A DNA stretch of 64,000 nucleotides from Callipepla californica brunnescens. Lineage: Eukaryota > Chordata > Aves > Galliformes > Odontophoridae. Made by a program: the position numbers and the translations under genes. The stretch is from contig JALIRH010000043.1 of the NCBI GenBank assembly GCA_023055505.1, forward strand, positions 382,001-446,000, given 5' to 3'. The notes below the pieces were generated by a model. The model searched no databases. It saw only the letters and a list, made by a program, of their open reading frames with translations, and was not told the DNA's origin. Numbering within the stretch: position 1 is the first letter of the stretch; each line of letters begins with the position of its first letter. Of the stretch, positions 13,690-25,094 are shown one piece after another.

Positions 13690-14125
13690 CAATCTGAACG
13701 CATCGCCTTCATTAGCAGAGGTCCATCTCCTCCCCTTTACCATTTCACCCGCTGCTGTTGATTAAGTTTCTCTTTGCAGCTCTTCCAGGAAGCCAGAGGC
13801 CTGTTGTTTTGGAGATAGCCTTAATTTGTTTACTTGTGCATATGTTCCATCTTGTACAATGATGCTTCGCAGCTGGTCTCCAGCAGCCTACGGCACTGGA
13901 GAAGCAGCAGGTTAAGTTTAAACCAAAGGAAGTCGGTGAATACTGGCCTGACACGTTCATCCAAGTGTAGGCATCCTGAGACTGATGTGGTAAAGCACAT
14001 TGCCATATTGCAATCTAAAGCATCTTTACCTTTATTGCTGGTTTCCAGCACAATAACAGTTGGTTTATGCATAATATCAGTTTAACACAACGATGTAAAG
14101 ATTACAAAATCCCTGCCCTTGGTTT
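13690..14125. promoter_or_regulatory. AT-rich motif-dense block (candidate conserved element)
   Basis: Runs of AT-rich, non-repetitive sequence carry words such as CTTCATTAGC, TTGATTAAG, CTTAATTTGTTTACTTG (forkhead-like GTTTAC), ATATTGCAATC and TTTATGCATAATATC. The density of transcription-factor-like words over more than 400 bp, flanked by GC-rich filler, suggests an enhancer or other conserved non-coding element. This is inference from texture only. Confidence 0.35.
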
Positions 14126-14479
14126 TACTATGCAAATGCTGTAAGGCTGCTGGGCAGGATTTTCAGCTGTGCTCTCCAGAGGCAGACACCTGCAAAAACA
14201 CCGTGGTTTGGACATGCTGCCTGTCCAAGGTGCTTGGGAGCTCACAATCCCATGAAGCTTGCAGCTTGTGAATGCATCCCTGGGTACCTCCTCCCTGTAA
14301 GGCTCCTGTCCTGTCCCTGTTACAGTCACAGGCGTGTTCCTGACTCAACAGGGAGATACAAGTGCTGGTACAGCAAAGGGATTCATCCCCTACAATGGGT
14401 TTTGGGAGATGGAGAATGGCAGATCCTTCCTGGCCTACAATGTGAAGAGTGCAGCCCAGTGAGAGGGAAAAAAATCATT

Positions 14480-14945
14480 TGGATATTTTATGGCTACTGT
14501 AAAGCTGTTGCTTCTTTCCCCTACCCGCCTTCTAGAAACAAACATGGAAACCTTGTTTAATGTGCCAGCTTGCAAATGGCTCCTAAATAACACAGTTGTC
14601 TTTGGCTCAGTCGATCAAAGGGCTCTGCCCATGAGAGCAGTGACACCTTGCAGTCTCAGATTAGCTTTGTTTTGGAAGAATTTGATGTGTTTTTGTTGGT
14701 TTTAAATGACTCTCTTTCCAGATTGAGGCTGAGCCAGACAAGGGAATGCATGCAATCAATATTTTGCAGAACTGATAGAAAATTACCCAGGTTTAATAAA
14801 CGCCATGCATGGCTTCCTATCGTAGCTGTATATCAAAGGAAAATAAATATATTGACTGGATCTGCTTACAATAGCATCCATAAGTCACTGTGTGAAATAA
14901 GGCAATTGCTCACGTGGTTCTGTGAGGCCATGCTGATTAGGATAG
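14480..14945. promoter_or_regulatory. AT-rich block with 12-bp palindrome, TCF-like site and E-box
   Basis: AT-rich, non-repetitive block. It contains an exact 12-bp palindrome GCCATGCATGGC at 14802-14813, a TCF/LEF-like TATCAAAGG at about 14830-14838 and a CACGTG E-box at 14911-14916. A plus-strand open frame (14648-15037, 129 codons) crosses it, but its translation shows no recognisable domain. Best read as a candidate enhancer. Confidence 0.38.
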
Positions 14946-17320
14946 AAAGGGATCGTGTTCAGGACACCTGGATCCTGTTCTTGCTCATTTGCTACACGAC
15001 CTTGAAATTCAGGCCAAATTTCCAGGTGTGCCTCTGAGGCTGCTTTTGCTCTCGTCCTCTGGAGCTTTGTTGGGAATACTGAGGGTTTATTCCTTAATGG
15101 CTCCACATTCTGCTCACCTCCACTCATACCAGACGAAGCTGATGAGAGCTTTTGGTACTCTATTCCACTGAAACAGCTCGTAATGGTCTCCTTAGCTTTG
15201 TTGTTTCATCGTGGCTTTGTTTCTTGGTGGGTTGCCTTGCAGTCTGGGGATGCTGCTGCTCATCTCCCAGCTAGGGCTGCTAGAGATTACGGCTGATAAG
15301 TGCTCTGAGACACTGCAGCAAAGCAATAGAGAAGTAGGAGTAGGCAAGACTCAAATCCCAGGTGAACTGACTTTTCTTCTGGAGCTACCCATTATTTTCT
15401 GTGATTCAAGTAGAAACTGCAACTGTTTGTCCCTTGCAAGTTCTCACTTGTGATATCTCCTGCAACCCGTGCCTCCCTGCAGTAAACGAACTGAAGGCAT
15501 ACGGAGCATCCAAACTCACTTTCATCCATCTTCATTTGCCTTGGCTGTAATGGACATTGGCCACACAACGGTCCTTTGGAAATTACTAATGTGAGCCTGT
15601 GTCTGCTGCTCCCCGGCTGCTCTGCCTGTCTGCAGTGGAGAAACAGACGTACATGACTGTACACGGTTTGGACACGTGGCACTGAATGCTGTGCACAGCT
15701 GCCTACAAGGGCATCTGGAGCCAGGGCTGACGCAGAGCACAGCAGTGCCGCGGGCAGAGCCAGGCAGTGATGGGCACACCAGCACTCGTGCTGCTCTCCG
15801 CAGGGCATGCTCAGTGCTGGGTGAGGGGGGGTGGGGGGTTGTGTTTTAGAGGCTTCTAACTGAGGTATGAGGCTGTGTCAGTTCCACAGTGCTAGAAATA
15901 AAGTATCTATACTCCTGCGCTAAGGGTTATCTCCAGCACTGGAGCTTGTACTGGAGATTGCTGGGGACCAGGTGTGGTGGAGCCCTCGGGGATCATGCCT
16001 CCTGATGTAGTCAAAACTGGAGGGAGAATCAGGCCCGAAGATATTCTTTTCCCTTTCATCTGCAGTTTGAAGTGCACTTGGGCACTGCTCTGTAACAGTT
16101 CGCTCTCTGGCAGCTCTGCCTCTGTCCCTTTGGTTCTGCGCCTTCTGCCTGAAAACGCTACAGGTTTTCCTAACGGTTTGCATGGTGTGTTGCTGCGAGC
16201 AGACCCATGGCTGGTGCACATCAGCACAGTTCCTAAATCCCTGGTAGAGCAGTGAGATGGTGCTGGATCGAGCTGTAGCTGCTCCTGCAGCTTGCTGAAT
16301 GGAAATGGCCCCTCCTTCCCTGTAATAAGGTGAAAGCTGGAACAGTTCTCTAGCCATGCATCTGCAAAGGGAAAATAAATGGGGAGGATGAGCAAGTCGT
16401 GGGTGGGTGTTACTGGTGAGGATGTTAAGCGTATAACATAATTTATTGCTTAAGTAACCTTGAAACAGCATTCATGGCAATGGAGCTGCTACATTGGCAC
16501 CGCAGTGGGCAAAGAAGGAAAGGAGCTCTGCTAGTGGGATGCGGTTAAGCATGCACCTGCCATCATTCATCATCCAGTTAACCCTGCAGCCAGACTTCAC
16601 TTCAGAGTCTGTATTTCCTTCTCCCTTCCCTCCCTCTCCACACCTGTGTGCCACCAGCAGCCATCAGCATCCCGCTCCGCAGGGAAGGGGCTGCTGATGT
16701 GTGCACAGAAAGCACGGCCAGGCAGATGAGTGCACAGAGCAGAAAGGTTCCCGTGCTGACAAATGTGAGGGGACAGCACCGTAACTGGCATCAGAAAGAC
16801 CTGAACCACGGATGTGTGAGCAGTGACAGGGAGGGCGTGATCCGGAGCTGGTGGGCACATGGGTACATATGTGTGCATCAGGGACAGCACGCCCAGCAGA
16901 ACTGCGTGTGATGAGAGCAGTGCCTGGATGAGGGCAGCCTGCCTGCAGCTGTAACACTGAAGAAGTGGGAGGGTGGGTGCTTCAGACCCCCGGGAGCCAC
17001 GGACACGGTGAGCAGCGAGGGCAGGGGGCAGTCACAGCAACAAACACAATTCCCACTGCCCTGCTGCGAAGAGCTGCTTGCAGATCCGTGTCTCACACTG
17101 CAGGAATTAATGTGGGGTTTGATTTTTCTTTTTCCTTGTCCGTTGCTTTATTATTATTTTCTTTCTGATTCTGCCATTCCCAGCTGCAGGAATGCTGATG
17201 GGCAGATGAAAGGTTTGCTGCTGGGGATTCTCCAGCTCAGCTTCACAGACCCAACGCGTGTCTGAGCTGCTGTGCCCTGTCTGCAAAACCCGTCCCCTGT
17301 CTTGTCTTGCTAGATGTTTT
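14946..17320. other. Non-coding stretch, nothing specific
   Basis: Mixed to GC-moderate DNA. A G-rich run lies near 15822-15840. A long pyrimidine/T-rich tract at about 17118-17187 ends in a CAG and resembles a 3' splice site, but no coding frame of note follows. The minus-strand frames of 162 and 183 codons at 15.9-16.5 kb overlap each other in different frames and show no domain. Confidence 0.5.
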
Positions 17321-17324
17321 CTCT

Positions 17325-18075
17325 AGTTGCTGCTGTAGTATTCAAGATCATAACAAAGCCTCTGATACACTGGAATTTCCCTTCTCTCTTTAATGAAGAT
17401 CAAGGGGAAAGTTATGTCCCTGCATGTAGGATAATAACCATCAAAAATTTACTCTGTGTCTGAACAGAGTGTGAAAGTCAGCCGTTGTCTCTGTTTGTCT
17501 AAAAGAAATGTGTGAACCAATGGCGTTGAGAAAAAGGGTTTATCTGGGAGGAAAAGGGGCGATGCAGTCTGTGAGAGCACCGCTCTGCTCCCGGCCTGGC
17601 TCCAGCAGAAAGTGCCAGATTTAACTCTGCTGGTAAGACAAAGTTTTCCTATTGTTTTCTGCAGTTCTCCCTTGAAATCTTTTCCATTTGGGAGAAGAAT
17701 AGTTACCACCTGGACACTACAGAGTGCCCTTCGTGGTCCAGCACTGTTTTGTTTTAGCTAATTAAACAGCAAACCCTTCTGTTTTACACATTACCAAACA
17801 CTGAGATGTGTTTCGGCACCATTGGTGCTTCGATTGGTTCCCGACATCCTCACGGCACAGAACAAAATGGTTCCATCCAGCTCCGGTTGCTGTGTGAGCA
17901 GTCACAGTGCGGCGCGTTCCCCAGGAAGCGTGCACAAATTGAATCTCTACGTGTGGTTGTCAGGAAACAAAGCATGCTCAATATCTGTTCCAAACACCAT
18001 TCTGACTTTTAGCAAAGCTTTGCAGAAAACTTAGCAACAAGGAACTAAAAACGACTCCCGCAATGTAGCAACAGG
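17325..18075. other. Alternating AT-rich sequence, weak regulatory candidate
   Basis: AT-rich patches at 17330-17460 and 17745-17800 (TAGCTAATTAAACAGC) are separated by ordinary sequence. They could be small conserved elements, but motif content is thinner than in the blocks at 14.5 or 22 kb. Confidence 0.25.
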
Positions 18076-18140
18076 TAAATAAAATGTATAAAATCCGTGG
18101 AAATACTCCGTGCATCTCCAGGGGTCATCACATGGATCCC

Positions 18141-18222
18141 GGAATCACAGGGGTGGGAGGGAGCTCTGCAGAGCAGATCCGCAGGGATCACACGAAAGCA
18201 TCCAGGCAGGTTTCTCTGATGC
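18141..18222 (-). mobile_element. CR1 LINE fragment (3' end), minus orientation
   Basis: The sequence begins GGAATCACAGGGGTGGGAGG and continues through 'gagcagatc...catccaggcaggttt'. This matches the antisense 3' region of an avian CR1 subfamily, where 'aatcacaggggttggaagggacctctggagatc' is followed by 'catccaggcgggttt'. Only about 80 bp is recognisable, so the copy is old and 5'-truncated, as is usual for CR1. Confidence 0.7.
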
Positions 18223-19640
18223 AAGCTCGTCTTTGGTGAAGGGAGGAATGGGACCTGATCCCCCAGGCTGAGATCTCCAGCTCTGCTGATGTCATCTGCG
18301 AGCGTCTGAGTGCCGTGGGCAGCAGCCCGAGCTGCAGGCAGCGCTTCCAGTGAGCAGCTTTCATCTCCTGGGTGGTCCTCGCCCAGAGCCCTCAGCTCCT
18401 CCTTCTCACCCTTTCTCAAACTCGTCTTTTGCTGATGCCATTGTTTAATCCAGCTGGGGATCGCTTCATTTTCCATGCTCCAAGGTAATTTTGGCAAGGC
18501 TGCTCTGTTCTTGCATGCCAGTTTAAAGCACTCGCAGGCAGGTTTTCTTCCACAGGGCATTTGCAGTCCTCTGAGGTTTGTGAGCAGTAAATCTCCGTTC
18601 CTGTCTGTTGTTCTTTCCTTTTGGATGAGACCAGCGGTGTAAAATCTCTGCCCTTCCTCCGTGTTGGAAGCAGCTGATGAACAGTCCCAGTGCTAACTCC
18701 TTCCAGGTGGGGCCAGGTCGGCCCTTTCCTCCTCCTGCAGAACACTGCAGATGCAATGGGCCCATCCTTGGCTCTCTGGTCCAGCACAGATCCTGTCACT
18801 GGGACATTTCTGGCTGCAGAGAAGCTCCCGGGCTCAGCAGCCCACAGCACGTGCTGCTGCCATGAAGGTATGTCCGCATCACATCACTGTGCTGCAGCAA
18901 AGCAATCCTGGACGTATCCAGAGCAACGTCTTCTCATGGTCTCCATTTCTCCTCTCACTCAGTAGAGCCCATCGTCAGAGTCACATCTCCCAGCTCTGCC
19001 CCTTGCTGACTCTCTGCATGTGGCCAGAGGCAGAAAAGGCCACGGGCAGTGCCCAGCTCCCCACACCGGGATGAGGAGCACCCCTGGCACAGCCCTGTCC
19101 TCTGCGGCAGTGATGGAGAGCGCTGCACAACGCGGAGGAGCTGACAGCGGGTCACTGTAATGGGAACGTCACACCAGCTTAGGACAGAATTAATATCCTG
19201 CCCCGTGGCTGGAACAGAACTGGCACGTAAGGCAGGACATGGCTGTGCTAATGTATAGAAAAAGGAATTATTTGCTGAGGCTTCAGGACACAAACAGATG
19301 CTGCTGTTTGATGATGTGGGACAGAAGGGACTGAGTCACTGAACACAGCCCCTGCAGTCATGAGGGTTGGCCTTACAATCCTCTTTCAAAACCTCTGCTC
19401 TGTCCTACAGTACTTAGGCTTTTGGTCCCGGTTATTGCCATGGGGATCCTCGTGCAGAGCCTTCAGCACTTGGACTGCATCCTGAGGCAGGGATGTGCCC
19501 TACCTTCATTCCCATCCAGCAGCTTTCACCACCCTCAGCTCCCTCACTGGCAAAGGTGAGCAGAGGTGGCTGCACTGGTCCACACCTTCACATCCCTGGG
19601 CTTTTCAGGATACGCTTTTCAGGATCCCTCAGCATCCTGA
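18223..19640. other. Non-coding stretch, nothing specific
   Basis: GC-moderate sequence without recognised genes. Immediately before the next CR1 copy, a 14-bp tandem duplication with unit core GCTTTTCAGGAT occurs at 19600-19625. Confidence 0.55.
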
Positions 19641-19797
19641 GCTGGGGCTGTTCAGCCTGAGGAAGAGAAGATATTCCAGGTCAGGCCGGACAGGGCTGTG
19701 AGCAACCTAATCTAAGTGTCTCTGTTCACTGTAAGGGGGTGGCACTAAATGACCTTTAAGGGTCCCTTCCAACTCAAACAGTTCCTTGATTCTATGA
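19641..19797 (+). mobile_element. CR1 LINE fragment (3' end), plus orientation
   Basis: It opens with a 'gctggggctgttcagcctgaggaagagaag' segment typical of the CR1 3' coding/UTR region. It then jumps to the terminal 'gacctttaagggtcccttccaactc' box and ends in the GATTCTATGA tail at 19788-19797. The expected sequence between the two parts is missing, so the copy is internally deleted as well as 5'-truncated. Confidence 0.85.
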
Positions 19798-21840
19798 CCC
19801 TGCATCCAACCATGGTTGGCCCCACAGGTGCCTGAAGCCACAAGTGCCACGGAACCTCAGAGCCCTTCAGGCTGTCCCTGAGCATCTGGTCTACTAGCTC
19901 TCACTTCTGTGCCATGGAAAACCTCTCCTTCAAAGAGAGGAGAAGAAAGATGCAGCCAGCAGCTGGCAAACCCCCAGAATACGCTGGTACATTAAACCTG
20001 CCCGGCTGTGCGTTCCCAGCTGTTTTGTTTGCCCGAAGACAGCACTGTGCAGGGTCGAGCCGCCTGCTGTGGGTGGACTGGGAGGAGGATCCAGCAGGCA
20101 AGAAAAACAGCATCAGAACCAGAGCCTGAAGAAGTCTTTTTTTCCTCCTCCACCTCCTGGGCACAGCGGGCTTCTGCCCCTTTGGTCTCTGCACAGCTGA
20201 GATGTGCAGCTGCATTCAGCCGGCGGCGTGTACCCGGCACCACGTGCTGGGGTTCTGCTCGTGCAGGTCTTTTCAGGTTGTGAGAAAAGCAGGTCAGCAT
20301 GAGAACACGCGGCTGCCTCTCAGGCAAGCTGCTCTGCACAGTTCTCCAGCAAAGAGATTTCCCTTCATTAGAGGAAGTTACTAGAGTGTCCAGAGCTACA
20401 AAGCATGGATTTAAAAGCAGCTGTGTTTGGAACTGAGATTAAGTCCTCTTGCTTTAGGGCACGAGCTAAACTCTAAAGGATAGGACAAGATAGAAATTTT
20501 ACTTTGAGTGGATTAGACCGTAACTTCCAGAAAGGCTTTTGATTTGATAGGTGGGTCTCTGCATCTTTGCCTGTAGCAGCAGTTACTGTGGACTAAATGA
20601 GACGGACCGACTAGAGACGTCTCCAGTATCTCTCCCTGCTCTGAGCCTGGCTGTTCCTGCAGCCCTGTGCTGCAGAAGGACAGAACACGGCACGATCTCA
20701 AGGCTCTTCAGTAATTCTCGTTATCCTGGTGCGAGGCCCATGGGCCAGCTTTCAGCAGCGCTTGGCTCACTGTCAGGCCAAAAATTCAGTCTTCTGTTGA
20801 TGCTTTCTTTCAGCTGAAGGAAGGAGGTTGAGTTTTGCTTGGATTGTCCCTGGCAAAAAGAGAAAGCACCCACGCGCTCCATGTGCTTTGCAGGCTGATC
20901 CAAAGCCCAGCGGATCCATTCCCTTTGACTTCAGCGCAGCCTGAATTTCAGCCTGCAGTGCTACATGATATCATCACTAACCTGGATGGTTTGTGCTGCT
21001 GCCGGCTCCGGATTGCCATGATCTCATGGTGTGTTGGGTGAGCTGTGCCCACCGCCCAGGCAAGGCAGAAGAGGCAAGCACAGACACGGCCGGCACGCAT
21101 CCTGCCCTGGATGCAGGGCCACACAGAGGCACTCGCCCTTTACGCTGTGCTGCTGTCCTCAGGCAGTGTGGGAGGTGGATTTTTTTCCGCCAACAATTGT
21201 TGGAGATGTTTCCTCCTCCCTTCAAACCTGAGTTGCAAGTTGGTCGCACCGGTGAATGACAAAAAGAAGCAGGTCAGCTGTGGCCAGAGAACCCAGCAGC
21301 GATGCTCCACATGAGCCGACGATGTAGGAAGGATGTTCTGAAGGGCAGCAGGAAGGGCAGCAGCCGCCTTGGTGCTCTCGGCTCCGCAGCTCGGCTCCCT
21401 GCAGGTCTGTTGTGGCGGTTTGTCCCAGCAGTTCCCCAGGCACGCTCAGTTCCCGCAGCCAGGATCTTGCTGCACGAAGCGATGGCATTTTGGCAGCGCC
21501 ATTTCCCTGGGAGCTGGAGCTGGCAGTCGGGATGATGTGTGCCACCCATGCTGCGCTGTCAGCGGTGCGGAGCTGGGACGGAGCTGCTCTCCATTCACTC
21601 AGCAGATGAACGCTGCCGGGCTGATTCCTGCCCGCAGCCACTCCGTGTGCTGACCTCCAGCGGAGGTGTTCTGGGTCTGAGCTGCCTTCACCTGACTGCT
21701 CACCGTGCCATCGCTGCCTGCATGGCTGCAAAGAGGGCCTTCCTTAACGAGCTTTCCTTAACGAGCCTTCCTGGCTTGTGCTGTCCCATAACTGTCCAAG
21801 CGGCTGTAATGCCCCATCAGTCTCCTCCTGCCTCAGTTTC
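19798..21840. other. Non-coding stretch, nothing specific
   Basis: GC-moderate sequence rich in CTG/CAG words. A 14-bp tandem duplication (core TTCCTTAACGAGC) lies at 21740-21766. No gene, repeat family or RNA was recognised. The 169-codon minus-strand frame at 21222-21731 overlaps several plus-strand frames and has no domain. Confidence 0.55.
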
Positions 21841-21844
21841 CCTC

Positions 21845-22045
21845 CCTTGGGCTAATTAGATAAAAGCTCCTCAAATAAAAGCCCTCCTATTGACTTTGCC
21901 AGGGTGCTTTGAGAATTAATTAACAGTCAGTGGAATGTACTGAGATCATCGGATGAAAGCGGCTATAGATATGCAAAGCAGCGCCATTATGCAAAGATAA
22001 AATTTAGAACCTTTGCAAAAATAAGTGTAAAAATGAACGTGTTGT
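21845..22045. promoter_or_regulatory. AT-rich block with repeated ATGCAAA (POU-like) sites
   Basis: Dense AT-rich, non-repetitive block. A CTAATTAG palindrome fused to GATAA lies near 21852-21863, and GAATTAATTAAC begins near 21913. Two exact copies of TATGCAAAG lie at 21970-21978 and 21988-21996, with a third TTTGCAAAA word near 22012. POU-domain proteins bind ATGCAAAT-like words and homeodomains bind TAATTA, so this is a good candidate enhancer. No open frame supports coding. Confidence 0.42.
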
Positions 22046-22301
22046 GTGTGCCCGGCTCCGCTCAGCTGCCAGGGCACTCCTTCACCTGACAGAGAAAGGG
22101 GGAAATGAGATTTATGGAGAAGCGTGAAAACACAGAGGCGAGGTCCTAAAATCAGATTAAGGATGAAAAAAAAGTAAAGAGAGGCTCTGAAAGAAAGAAC
22201 TTCTCCCTCTCATCTCCTGGAGGTCTGTAAGTCCTGCGTGCACCGCGGGCTGCAGCCGGGACCCAGCCTCATATACCCGTTATTTATTTGCTTCTTTTGC
22301 A

Positions 22302-22321
22302 GGGGGGGGGGGGGGGGGGGG
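22302..22321 (+). repeat. Poly-G run of 20
   Basis: Twenty consecutive G residues directly follow a TTTGCA sequence. Seven bases later comes an 11-A run (22329-22339). On the plus strand the run can fold into a G-quadruplex. The exact length is often unreliable in assemblies. It lies between two AT-rich blocks and is the longest homopolymer I noticed in the window. Confidence 0.95.
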
Positions 22322-22374
22322 AATCACGAAAAAAAAAAAGTTGATCCCAGGTATAATTTAAAAAAGAAAAATGT

Positions 22375-22590
22375 CTGAGAAGGGACACACTCCATCAACT
22401 AATTAAAGATGTAACAGACGTGCAATATTCCCAATTAACTACAAAAGTGTGCTCCTACTTCTAATTGCTGACAGTTTCTTTTGGTGCCCGTGTGCAGATT
22501 AATTGTCTTCAATGGGGAGCTGGTTAGCTTGATAATGTAATGTCTGAAGTGGAGGTGGTAATTACTTTGATTATGTGTGGTTTTTTTTCC
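22375..22590. promoter_or_regulatory. Cluster of TAAT-core homeodomain-like sites
   Basis: At least six TAAT/ATTA core words occur in about 200 bp: ACTAATTAAAG (about 22398), CCAATTAACTAC (about 22431), CTAATTGCTG (about 22461), GATTAATTGTC (about 22497), GATAATGTAATG (about 22531) and GGTAATTACTTTGATTATG (about 22556). The block ends abruptly at the CpG-rich segment. The arrangement resembles a developmental enhancer next to a CpG island. Function is inferred. Confidence 0.42.
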
Positions 22591-22594
22591 GAAC

Positions 22595-22870
22595 GGCAGC
22601 TGGAGGTGAGGCCTGGGCTGCGAGCACCGAGGGCAGCCAGAAACGGAGCGAGGGAGGAAAGGAGCGGAGCTTCTTTCGGCGATTTAAACCGAGTGCGTCA
22701 CAGCTCTGCGGGAACGGCCCTCGGGCATCGCAACCGTGGGGCGTCACAGGGAACGGAGGGGCCGCGGGGTTTGGGGTCGGCGTCCCACGCGTGCCACGCG
22801 TGCCCGTGCAGCGCAGCACCGCAGCAGTGCGGGATGAGCCGGGGTCCCCCGCAGCCCCTGGCAGTGCTCG
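22595..22870. promoter_or_regulatory. CpG island
   Basis: By eye count there are about 30 CpG dinucleotides in about 275 bp at high GC. The observed/expected ratio is around 1, far above most of the window. It includes two CRE-like GCGTCAC words (about 22697 and 22741) and a duplicated CCACGCGTG at 22785-22805 with two ACGCGT palindromes. Such islands mark promoters, first exons or CpG-type enhancers. No TATA box is evident and no protein-coding first exon is recognised, so it may be an untranslated or orphan island. Confidence 0.6.
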
Positions 22871-24050
22871 GGCTCTCTCCCTGCCGGCTGTGGCTGTGCC
22901 GCTCTGTGGATGTTTTCGCTGGCGTGGGAAAGACCCGGGGTGGGAGAGAGAGCCTGCGATTCAAAGCCCAGCTCCCATCTCCTTCTCTGTTCTTGGCAGC
23001 TGAGAGCTCTGCTCGCTGGAGCTGAGGGATTCCCGAGCTTTTATCCTCTGCTAGCTGTCAGCTCTTTGGAACGAGATGAAGTCACCTCCTTCCTCCTCCT
23101 GCCCGGCGCTGCCACTCATGACAGCCCACCGCAGCCACCCTCCCTGGGCTCATCCTGCCAGACAGCGTTCCCTGACCTTCCCTCCCTGCTGTTCTCTGCC
23201 CCTTCCTTTTTGCTTTCTCTTTTCTTCCCAGCTCTCTTATGAGGAGCTGAGCTGCTTCCAGGAAGAGCATGTGTAGGAACTGGATAAGGAACAGGACCCG
23301 CTGGCCTCAAAGAAAGCTTGGCTGATGCGTGTGCCAAGGCTGTCCTGGTTAGAGATGCTCGGAGGGGCAGTGGGACGGAACCTGGGCTGGTCCTGAAGCC
23401 ACCGCAGAGCTGCCAGCCCTCGCACTCCATCCCCACGCGCTCCCTCGTCCCTCCCCTGCCTCCATTTCCCCTCTGCATCTCCTGGCCCTGCTCCCTGCCT
23501 CAGCCCCAACCAGACTCATAGGCCTTGGCAGATTTTAGAGGACAGTGAGAACATGAGGGTTTCCCAGCACAAGGGTGGGTGGCAGCAGGGATGGGGAGGT
23601 GCATCTGCTGCAGAAAAATGTGGGCAGCAGTGCTGAGGGTGTGGGTTTATCCTGAGGTCTGGAAGCTCACGTGCAACAGGCAGCAGAGCTGGCAGTGATG
23701 GAATCACTGCAGTGCTGAGCCCCTCTGGAAGGGACTTGCAGAGGTTTACACCTCCTGGCAGAGCACTGCTCTCTGCTGCTTTTTGGAGAAAGCAGTTGGG
23801 GAAACTGAGACACAGCTCTTCTTGTGCAGCGGTTGGTTTCTCTGGTGCATGTTTTCCTCTGGTTTTCCCTTTCTTCCCCCTCGCTCTGTGTGTTGGGCAG
23901 GAAGAGATCCCATCAGGGACTCGCAGGGATGCTTCTCCCTGGCGTGCTCGTGCCACATCCCGGCCGTCCCTCGGGCCCACTCCCATCTCACTGTGCTCCC
24001 AGGTGTGGGCTGTGACTTGTGCAGCTCTTGGCACCACGGGTCCCAACGTG
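22871..24050. other. Non-coding stretch with a strong 3' splice-site-like tract
   Basis: GC-moderate DNA. A long pyrimidine tract at about 23170-23229 ends in AG at 23230-23231, a strong acceptor-like sequence. Only a 14-codon frame follows before a stop. No repeats were recognised. Overlapping frames of 100-180 codons on both strands at 23.5-24.1 kb are judged chance. Confidence 0.45.
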
Positions 24051-24054
24051 AGCA

Positions 24055-24340
24055 CACCCTAATAAGAAGGAGAGTGTTTTATGAAGCAGACACTAATGAA
24101 ATCCTCTATTTCAGCTATGCATCATCTCACGGCTCTTTTAATGTCACACTTAGGGGAGATGATTAGATTCTGTGTTTGTTGGTGGTGCTCCCGTATTTTT
24201 CGACTCCCTCTGCCTGTGAAGTGAGTTACCGTGGTTACCGTGTCCGGGTCTCTGAGCAGTAGAAAAATTAGAATCATTAAAAAAGAAAAAAAGAAGAAAA
24301 AGCCTATTCAAAGTGATCTGAAATAGCTCATTTTGCAAAT
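24055..24340. promoter_or_regulatory. AT-rich block with adjoining A-rich tract
   Basis: Words such as ACTAATGAAATC, CTATGCATCATC and GATGATTAGATTC lie in non-repetitive sequence, followed by an A-rich low-complexity stretch at about 24278-24302. Candidate conserved element by texture only. Confidence 0.3.
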
Positions 24341-25090
24341 CAGGTGCTCACAACTTTAGGGTCTGGGTCTTCTGAGAGTGCCTTGTGGAGGTGACGTCCC
24401 TGCTCACCTCGGGGTTACTTCACCTGGCACCAAAGCTGTGATGATGCTGCCAGGAGCCTTTGTGATGCAGGACCTTGAATAAGGGCTCTTTTCAATCTCT
24501 TTCTTCTTCTTTACTGGTTAATTGATCTACTTCTTAAGGGAAAGCTATTTCAGAGGAAATCTTGCAAAACTGAAATGAAAATGCAGGAAAACGTGTTTGG
24601 AGCACTTCCAGGCTGCCCAGCTGAGCCGGGAGGGCACAGCTCCTCTTCCCTGGCACCCTGAGCACACCCAGCCCGCTCAGCCCCAGCTGCTTCCCTTCCT
24701 GCTGCCTCCTGTGCTGCTTTAACCCTTCCAGACTCAGCTGTTCTCGTGCAGAGCACTTCATGAAATCCTCCAGGGGCATTTTGGGGGGAGGTTTTGACCC
24801 CACAGAACGGCTAAAGCCCATTCACTGGGATGAGAAGCCATCTAGGCACAGGGGAAAGCTGCCAGCCTGTTTGATTCCAGATAGCATCCCCTCTCCGGGC
24901 AGCCCTGGAAGGATCCAGCTGCCCCAGGCCTGGCCCCGCTCACCATGGTGGAGGGATGGGGTGGGGTGGGGCGGGATGGGGACACTGGGAGGACACAGCC
25001 CTGACCAGCACGGAGCTGTGGGAGCGGAGGGATGGGAGCTCCCGACCGGAGGAGCCCCTCTGGGTATTTTCCTCCGCTTCTGTTGGGTAC
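24341..25090. other. Non-coding stretch with G-rich low-complexity run
   Basis: No gene was seen. A short (GGGGT)n-like run, with one interrupting GGGGC unit, occupies about 24951-24981. Confidence 0.55.
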
Positions 25091-25094
25091 CAGA

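Noticed and set aside
16437..16456. TTATTGCTTAAG word as a miR-137 gene
   Set aside because: Only the first 12 bases match the mature sequence I know, then it diverges. No hairpin arm was evident nearby.
22300..22321. TTTGCAG followed by poly-G as a real splice acceptor
   Set aside because: A 20-G exon start is implausible and no open or transcribed exon is suggested.
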